Assembly: GCA_003162255.1 (NCBI GenBank)
Contig: PMMJ01000559.1
Location: 9,123 to 17,889, forward strand
Source: Acidobacteriaceae bacterium
GTDB lineage: Bacteria; Acidobacteriota; Terriglobia; Terriglobales; Acidobacteriaceae
Length of the DNA: 8,767 nucleotides
Direction: 5' to 3'
The notes under the pieces were generated by a model. It was not told the origin of the DNA. It did not search any database and saw only the letters and a list, made by a program, of their open reading frames with translations. Both the position numbers and the translations under genes were made by a program. Shown here in pieces: positions 5,801 to 8,767 of this stretch (the stretch's first letter is position 1; each line of letters begins with the position of its first letter).

Positions 5801-6727
5801 ATGGAACATAAGGCCTTTCTTCTTCGGATGAGGCTTTTCGCCGGTCTCGTCGCGTTAGCAACCTTCGTGCTGCAGCTCGCCTCGGCACAGCAGAAACCAA
5901 TTGTGTGGAGCGCGGACGAGAAGCCGCTCGCCGATCAGATCCACGGCCTGCGCGGCCTCGCCGATGACGTTCGGGCTGGAACTACGAAGGAACTGGCGCT
6001 GAAGATCCGGAAGCTGCCGGCGGCCGAAAACAAGCTGCGGCTGGCGGTGAATTTGGCGGAGCTTTCCACCGAAGGCGATTTCGGACACGACGCGCTGCAG
6101 GAAGTGGCGACGACGCTGGCCGACGCGTTACGCGAGCGCCCGCTGCCGTGGGCGGAGCCGGCCAAATCCGACGCGGGCGGCAAGGCCACAGCCACGCGCG
6201 TGCCGGCTGAACCATATATTGAACTCGCCTCACTGGTGCGCTACGAGCATGTTGAGGCCACGCTTAATGACGAACAGTATCGGGCGGCGATGGCGCAGTT
6301 GGAGGCGGATGATCGCAAGCGTGAGCATCCGGAGTTTGCGCTGAAAGATCTTTCCGGCAAGACCTGGACATTCGCGGAACTGCGCGGCAAAGTTGTGCTG
6401 GTAAATTTCTGGGCGACCTGGTGTCCGCCCTGTCGCAAGGAGATGCCGGACCTGGAAGCGCTTTACGAGCGCTTCGGAGCGCAGGGGCTGGTGGTGCTCG
6501 GCATTTCCGATGAAGAGACAGCGAAGGTCGAGCCGTTTATCCGCGAACGCAAGGTGTTGTTTCCCGTGTTGCTCGATCCCGGGCGCAAGGTGAATGAAAT
6601 GTTTGTTGTGGAAGGGATTCCGAAGAGTTTTGTTTACGACCGGGAAGGAAAGCTGGTAGCGCAGTCGATCGATATGCGAACGCAGAAGCAGTTTCTCGAA
6701 ATGCTGGGCAAGGCCGGGTTGAAGTAG
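5801..6727 (+). CDS. Exported TlpA-like thioredoxin-fold protein
   Basis: A 308-residue protein with an N-terminal signal peptide or anchor (hydrophobic core about residues 11-25, ending LASAQQ). A helical region follows, about 26-165, which I do not recognise. The C-terminal domain is a TlpA/AhpC-TSA-type thioredoxin domain (about 177-308). Its redox site is W207-C208-P-P-C211, preceded by VVLVNFWAT, and the cis-proline is in VEGIPKSF. Such proteins act outside the cytoplasmic membrane in disulfide reduction or cytochrome maturation, but the substrate is not evident. The start is uncertain. ATG 5801 is preferred over TTG 5783 and ATG 5828 because it gives a complete signal peptide; only a weak GGTGA precedes it. 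The stop TAG at 6725-6727 lies inside a palindromic repeat. The DinB-family gene follows 60 bases later on the same strand and may be co-transcribed. Confidence 0.9.
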   Translation: MEHKAFLLRMRLFAGLVALATFVLQLASAQQKPIVWSADEKPLADQIHGLRGLADDVRAGTTKELALKIRKLPAAENKLRLAVNLAELSTEGDFGHDALQEVATTLADALRERPLPWAEPAKSDAGGKATATRVPAEPYIELASLVRYEHVEATLNDEQYRAAMAQLEADDRKREHPEFALKDLSGKTWTFAELRGKVVLVNFWATWCPPCRKEMPDLEALYERFGAQGLVVLGISDEETAKVEPFIRERKVLFPVLLDPGRKVNEMFVVEGIPKSFVYDREGKLVAQSIDMRTQKQFLEMLGKAGLK

Positions 6728-6751
6728 AGACGGGGCTTGCCGCGTCTCTAC
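6724..6751. repeat. Intact short palindromic repeat (REP-like)
   Basis: GTAGAGACG (6724-6732) and CGTCTCTAC (6743-6751) are perfect inverted arms. Inside, GGC-TT-GCC continues the stem after one G-G mismatch. The whole 28-base element can fold as one hairpin. It overlaps the end of the thioredoxin gene and provides its stop codon, and it lies before the DinB-family gene, where it could stabilise or attenuate the transcript. A degenerate copy is at 4969-4988. Confidence 0.75.
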
Positions 6752-6772
6752 AAGAAGTCAGCGAATGACAAC

Positions 6773-6780
6773 AGGAGGAA
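6773..6780 (+). promoter_or_regulatory. Ribosome-binding site deciding the DinB-family start
   Basis: AGGAGGAA, with nine bases between the AGGAGG core and the ATG at 6788. It is the strongest Shine-Dalgarno in the window and rules out the upstream in-frame TTG at 6737. Confidence 0.85.
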
Positions 6781-6787
6781 TTGGCAA

Positions 6788-7357
6788 ATGAAAAAGCGAA
6801 TCGTTAGTGTAGTTCTTGCCGTGGGAATGATGGCAGCGCTCGCAGCCGCGCAAGACACGATGAAGAAAGACGCGGCGCCGAAACCGGCGGCTGGGCCGTC
6901 GCAGGTTTTGCTGGAGAACTGGAACGATGTGGGGCGCAAGTTGATTGCCATGGCGGAGGATTTTCCTGAGGACAAGTACGACTTCAAGCCGGTGCCGGCG
7001 CAGCGCAGCTTTGCCGAGCAGCTGTTGCACGCCGCCAATGCGAATTATTTTTTTACCAATCCAGCGCTGGGACTGAAACCGCCAGCCGGAGAAGATCTTA
7101 AACGCGAGCAGTACAAAACGAAAGCCGCGGTGGTGGAGTTTGTGAAAAAGTCTTTTGCCGACGGCGCAGCGGCGATCAAGCAGAAGGGCGATAAAGGGAT
7201 GGCCGACTTAATCGTCGATCCGTTCGCCAATCAGCAAGTGCGCGTCTCCGACATGGCGTGGGGTCTCCTCGAACACTCTGGAGAGCATTACGGTCAGTTA
7301 GTGGTGTATTACCGCGTTGCGGGATTAGTGCCGCCGGAATCGCGACCCAAGAAATAA
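6788..7357 (+). CDS. Exported DinB-family (four-helix bundle, putative metal-binding) protein
   Basis: A 189-residue protein with a clear signal peptide (MKKR, then a hydrophobic core to about residue 20, ending LAAAQ). A Lys/Ala/Pro-rich linker is followed by a DinB/YfiT-like domain from about residue 38. The family's metal-site histidines are in the expected places: H81 in FAEQLLHAANANYF, and H163 and H167 in LLEHSGEHYGQL. DinB-like proteins are four-helix bundles. Some act as metal-dependent thiol transferases and many have no known activity. An exported version is common in acidobacteria-like genomes, from memory. The start is fixed by a strong ribosome site. It lies downstream of the thioredoxin-like gene on the same strand, so both may work in the periplasm, but a shared role is only an inference from position. 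Confidence 0.9.
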   Translation: MKKRIVSVVLAVGMMAALAAAQDTMKKDAAPKPAAGPSQVLLENWNDVGRKLIAMAEDFPEDKYDFKPVPAQRSFAEQLLHAANANYFFTNPALGLKPPAGEDLKREQYKTKAAVVEFVKKSFADGAAAIKQKGDKGMADLIVDPFANQQVRVSDMAWGLLEHSGEHYGQLVVYYRVAGLVPPESRPKK

Positions 7358-7382
7358 TCTGGGCGCTGATACCATAGCCTTC

Positions 7383-8426
7383 GTGAGCCCGCTGCTCGAT
7401 GTTCGCGACCTGACCATCGCGTTCCCGCAATCCCGTGCTGGGCGGGCGCTTTCGTCTGCCCAGCCGGCCGCGACGGTTGCGCCCGCGGCGGCCGTGCGCG
7501 GACTCTCATTCTCCATCGAGCCTGGGGAAGTCCTCGGCCTGGTCGGCGAGTCCGGCTCGGGAAAATCCATTACCTCGCTCGCCATCATGGGCCTGCTTCC
7601 GCCCTCGGCCATCGTCACGGGCGACATTATTTTCCAGAACAGCGTGCAGAGTGGCGACAGCGTCGCCATGCACCTCACCACCCTGCCTTCCCATCAGTTG
7701 CGGCAGCTTCGCGGCTCGCGCATCGCCATGATTTTCCAGGAGCCCATGACCGCCCTTAACCCGGTCATGCGTGTCGGCGAGCAGATCGCCGAAGCCGTAC
7801 TCGCGCACAACCGCGTCTCGAAATCCGAAGCTTGGCGCCGAGCCGTCGAAGGCATGCGCGACGTTGCTATTGCCGATCCCGAGGAGCGCGCCCGCAGTTA
7901 TCCGCACCAGCTTTCGGGAGGCATGCGGCAGCGCGTCATGATCGCCATGGCTATCGTCAACCGTCCGCAGTTGCTCATCGCCGACGAGCCGACCACGGCG
8001 CTCGATGTCACCATACAGCAGCAAATCCTCGACCTGCTTAACGACCTCCGCCACAAATTCGGATTGGCGATGCTCTTCATCTCACACGATCTCGCCGTCG
8101 TCTCGCATGTCGCCGATCGCGTCGCGGTCATGTACGCCGGCAGCCTGGCCGAGCTCGGCGCGAAGGCGGATATTTTTCACGCGCCCGGTCATCCCTACAC
8201 GCAGGGCCTGCTGCGCGCGATTCCCACTCTCCAGACCGACCGCGCTCTTCCGCTCTCGACCATCGAAGGCGCCGTCCCACCGATCGCTCAACTTCCTCCG
8301 GGATGCCCCTTCGAGCCGCGCTGCTCGCATCGCATCGACGCCTGCGTTGTCGAGCTCCCGCCGCTGGTGGAAGTCGGCCCCGAGCACTGGGCGCGCTGCC
8401 CGGTGCTGAATTCGGCGCGAAGATAA
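7383..8426 (+). CDS. Oligopeptide/dipeptide ABC transporter ATP-binding protein (OppD/DppD type)
   Basis: A 347-residue cytoplasmic ATPase that would power peptide (or nickel/other solute) import with a permease pair and a second ATPase. Visible motifs are Walker A GESGSGKS (55-62), Q-loop Q119 in IFQEP, signature LSGGMRQR (177-184), Walker B LLIADEP (197-203) and H-loop H235. The C-terminal oligopeptide-transporter extension includes GHPYTQGLL (269-277). Four cysteines, C308, C314, C321 and C339, match the iron-sulfur motif described for mycobacterial OppD/DppD. Residues 16-38 are an Ala/Pro-rich stretch longer than usual in the first beta-hairpin. The GTG start at 7383 has no Shine-Dalgarno; it was chosen because SPLLDVRDLTIAF is the family N-terminus. 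No permease, second ATPase or binding-protein gene adjoins it. Codons are strongly C/G-ending. Confidence 0.93.
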   Translation: MSPLLDVRDLTIAFPQSRAGRALSSAQPAATVAPAAAVRGLSFSIEPGEVLGLVGESGSGKSITSLAIMGLLPPSAIVTGDIIFQNSVQSGDSVAMHLTTLPSHQLRQLRGSRIAMIFQEPMTALNPVMRVGEQIAEAVLAHNRVSKSEAWRRAVEGMRDVAIADPEERARSYPHQLSGGMRQRVMIAMAIVNRPQLLIADEPTTALDVTIQQQILDLLNDLRHKFGLAMLFISHDLAVVSHVADRVAVMYAGSLAELGAKADIFHAPGHPYTQGLLRAIPTLQTDRALPLSTIEGAVPPIAQLPPGCPFEPRCSHRIDACVVELPPLVEVGPEHWARCPVLNSARR

Positions 8427-8440
8427 CGCCAGACGTCGAG

Positions 8441-8460
8441 CCGCAAACTATGCGGGTTTT
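8441..8460 (+). terminator. Weak intrinsic terminator after the ABC ATPase gene
   Basis: CCGCA (8441-8445) pairs with TGCGG (8451-8455) around AACTA, followed by GTTTT. The stem is only five base pairs and the T-run four, so it is a weak candidate. It is well placed, 14 bases after the stop and before the convergent rhodanese gene. Confidence 0.4.
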
Positions 8461-8472
8461 AGCCGTGAAAGC

Positions 8473-8767
8473 TCAGTACTTAGGCATCTTCGGATCGATG
8501 CGGTCCGCCCAAGCTAAGATGCCGCCGGTCAGGTTATAGACCTTGGTAAATCCGGTTCGGCGCAGAAAGTTCACCGCTTTCGCGCTGCGTCCGCCCATCT
8601 TACAATGGGCCACGATCTCACGACTCGAGTCGAGTTCGTTCACGCGCTTCGGTAAGTCGCCCACCGGAATGAGATATCCCTTCAAGTTACAGATCTGATA
8701 TTCGTGCGGCTCGCGCACGTCGATCAGCACGAAATGGTCGCCGCGGTCGAGCTTGGCTTTCACTTCC
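8473..8767 (-). CDS. Rhodanese domain, probable C-terminus of a MoeB/MoeZ-type adenylyltransferase-sulfurtransferase (partial)
   Basis: The frame is open to the right edge, so the true start is outside the window; the GTG at 8763 is probably an internal valine codon. The 98 visible residues form a rhodanese domain: VKAKLDRGDHFVLIDVREPHEYQIC, then the active-site loop HCKMGGRS and the closing NLTGGILAWADRIDP before TGA at 8475-8473. The catalytic cysteine codon is at 8604-8602. The loop sequence, the LIDVREPHE motif and the ending at DPKMPKY closely resemble the C-terminal rhodanese domain fused to MoeB/ThiF-like E1 enzymes. Those enzymes adenylate and sulfurate small carrier proteins in molybdopterin, thiamine or cysteine synthesis. 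A stand-alone single-domain rhodanese cannot be excluded without the upstream sequence. Confidence 0.85.
   Translation of the reverse strand, partial: EVKAKLDRGDHFVLIDVREPHEYQICNLKGYLIPVGDLPKRVNELDSSREIVAHCKMGGRSAKAVNFLRRTGFTKVYNLTGGILAWADRIDPKMPKY

Noticed and set aside
6737..6787. Upstream TTG start for the DinB-family protein
   Set aside because: It would put 17 charged residues before a normal signal peptide and begin inside the palindromic repeat; the AGGAGG site marks ATG 6788.
7370..7375. TACCAT as a -10 element giving a leaderless ABC ATPase transcript
   Set aside because: Only 4/6 match and no -35 at the right distance; kept only as a remark because the GTG start lacks a Shine-Dalgarno.
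1..8767. CRISPR array, tRNA, insertion sequence or phage genes
   Set aside because: No regularly spaced repeats, cloverleaf-like sequence, transposase or phage-like protein was found by reading both strands.

Overview
The window reads as a soil-type, GC-rich chromosomal segment, most likely from an Acidobacteriota-like bacterium. This is inferred from secreted DinB-family, DUF4440/SnoaL-like and TlpA-type thioredoxin proteins occurring together and from the overall protein flavour; there is no rRNA or other marker gene to confirm it. I see no tRNA, rRNA, CRISPR array, transposase, phage gene or integration site.

Region 1 (1-2981, minus strand) is a tight coenzyme F420 biosynthesis operon, read from right to left: cofG (radical-SAM half of FO synthase), cofD (2-phospho-L-lactate transferase type), cofC (guanylyltransferase) and the start of cofE (F420 gamma-glutamyl ligase), which runs off the left edge. 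cofG/cofD and cofD/cofC overlap by ATGA, and cofC/cofE are one base apart, so the four genes look translationally coupled. Together they make the deazaflavin chromophore FO (with CofH, not seen here), activate a phospho-acid with GTP, attach it to FO and add the glutamate tail.

Region 2 (2982-3781) holds a divergent regulatory region and a plus-strand flavin reductase-like (FMN-binding split-barrel) protein, followed by a hairpin between convergent genes. Region 3 (3782-4954, minus) is an acyl-CoA dehydrogenase. Its leader contains a decayed copy of a short palindromic repeat, a possible extended -10 promoter and an isolated perfect inverted repeat. Region 4 (5189-5649, minus) is a secreted DUF4440/SnoaL-like gene broken by a single frameshift; both halves are clearly readable in adjacent frames.

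Region 5 (5801-7357, plus) encodes two exported proteins in tandem, a TlpA-like thioredoxin and a DinB-family protein. They are separated by an intact copy of the palindromic repeat, whose left arm supplies the thioredoxin stop codon. Region 6 (7383-8426, plus) is an OppD/DppD-type peptide ABC transporter ATPase with the C-terminal four-cysteine motif, unaccompanied by permease genes here. Region 7 (8473-8767, minus) is a rhodanese domain open to the right edge, most likely the C-terminal part of a MoeB/MoeZ-type adenylyltransferase-sulfurtransferase.

The most notable content is the stand-alone-CofG F420 operon in this genomic background, the frameshifted DUF4440 gene and the palindromic repeat. 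I do not see evidence for a wholly new multi-gene system.
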